A stretch of 31,027 nucleotides of DNA, taken from the NCBI GenBank assembly GCA_038916785.1, contig JBCLBO010000036.1:1-31027 (forward strand), in the 5' to 3' direction. Below the pieces are notes generated by a model that was given only the letters and a program-made list of their open reading frames with translations, was not told where the DNA came from and searched no databases. This DNA is from VFKU01 sp038916785. Its GTDB lineage: Bacteria > Hydrogenedentota > Hydrogenedentia > Hydrogenedentales > GCA-2746185. This document shows, piece by piece, positions 30,673 through 31,027 of the stretch (positions within the stretch are counted from its first letter, which is position 1; each line of letters opens with the position of its first letter). The position numbers were made by a program, and so were the translations under genes.

Positions 30673-31027
30673 CTACTGCGAGCCAGCTTTCAGTTGCGCG
30701 ACGCGGTCTTCCGCGGCGCGGCTTATGATGTAGCTGTGGATCGCGTTCACGCCCTCCTGATCGAGCACATCGGCATAGCTCGCCATCCCCTGCTCGCCGA
30801 TGATTCCCTCCAGTACAATCTTGCCGAAGTTGTCGTGGACCGCTTTGGAGGCGAAACGCAAGTCCGAGATCACGCCACTGGACACGGCCGATAGCCCGTG
30901 ACAATTCGCGCAGTTTTGATGATACAGGCGTTCGCCGCGCGCAATCTTTTCGGGCGAAGCGTCGTCGCTGGGCGGGGGTGGAATCGTCGTGAAGCGCTTG
31001 GCGTCGACCACCGGCATTGTCGTCTGT
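30673..31027 (-). CDS. C-terminal cytochrome c domain of a probable PQQ-dependent dehydrogenase (partial)
   Basis: The frame is open through the right window edge, so only about the last 118 residues are seen. The methionine at 31017 is internal. The segment has one heme c motif NCANCHG preceded by ARGERLYHQ, and ends DVLDQEGVNAIHSYIISRAAED. SSGVISDLRFAS, then FGKIVLEGIIGEQGMASY, is the usual C-terminal cytochrome c module of quinoprotein alcohol dehydrogenases, with GMASY supplying the axial methionine. The beta-propeller part would lie to the right, outside the window. It is convergent with the two cytochrome c-copper genes, suggesting an extracytoplasmic redox cluster. Confidence 0.75.
   Translation of the reverse strand, partial: QTTMPVVDAKRFTTIPPPPSDDASPEKIARGERLYHQNCANCHGLSAVSSGVISDLRFASKAVHDNFGKIVLEGIIGEQGMASYADVLDQEGVNAIHSYIISRAAEDRVAQLKAGSQ

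Overview
This window is GC-rich bacterial chromosome, probably from an uncultured environmental lineage with a Gram-negative-type envelope. The evidence for that is several cleavable signal peptides, SYLF/Ysc84 proteins, periplasmic-type cytochromes and a TonB-free glycan-degradation gene set. Sialidase-like and beta-helix secreted proteins, pyruvate phosphate dikinase, planctomycete/acidobacterial-style cytochrome c-copper proteins and many families of short intergenic hairpin repeats recall the PVC superphylum, Hydrogenedentota or Acidobacteriota. No marker here settles the phylum.

Layout. Positions 214-4382 (minus) carry the housekeeping operon alaS-ruvX-mltG. Positions 4536-5810 (minus) carry two tandem SYLF-domain secreted proteins. 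Positions 5975-7683 (minus) carry an ABC-2 exporter (permease and ATPase). Positions 7831-9129 (minus) carry an M24 metallopeptidase followed at once by a 40-codon scar of an L-threonine aldolase gene. Positions 9286-11911 (plus) carry an SGNH-hydrolase-like protein and an MBOAT O-acyltransferase, a probable polysaccharide O-acetylation pair. A tRNA-Arg(UCU) lies at 11994-12070 (minus). Positions 12139-13693 hold a secreted protein of unknown function and a divergent SAM methyltransferase whose stop codon coincides with the TA target of a 156-bp MITE-like element. ppdK lies at 14070-16808, and a membrane protein with a GspF/PilC-like N-terminus at 16902-17531 (minus).

Positions 17.9-27.3 kb look like a glycan or amino-sugar island: Asp-box sialidase-like protein, secreted right-handed beta-helix protein, GT-C-like membrane protein, NagX/HGSNAT-like transmembrane N-acetyltransferase, orphan sugar-binding protein and a secreted PIG-L deacetylase. 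A HigB/HigA-type toxin-antitoxin pair is embedded in it, and its toxin frame has an amber codon at position 3. Positions 27.3-31.0 kb hold a small membrane protein, two tandem paralogous cytochrome c-copper-site proteins and, convergent to them and cut by the window edge, the cytochrome c end of a probable PQQ-dependent dehydrogenase.

The main unusual signals are the internally deleted threonine aldolase, the amber-interrupted toxin with repeats over its promoter, the MITE abutting the methyltransferase, the GspF-like fusion protein, and several families of intergenic palindromic repeats, some supplying gene stop codons.
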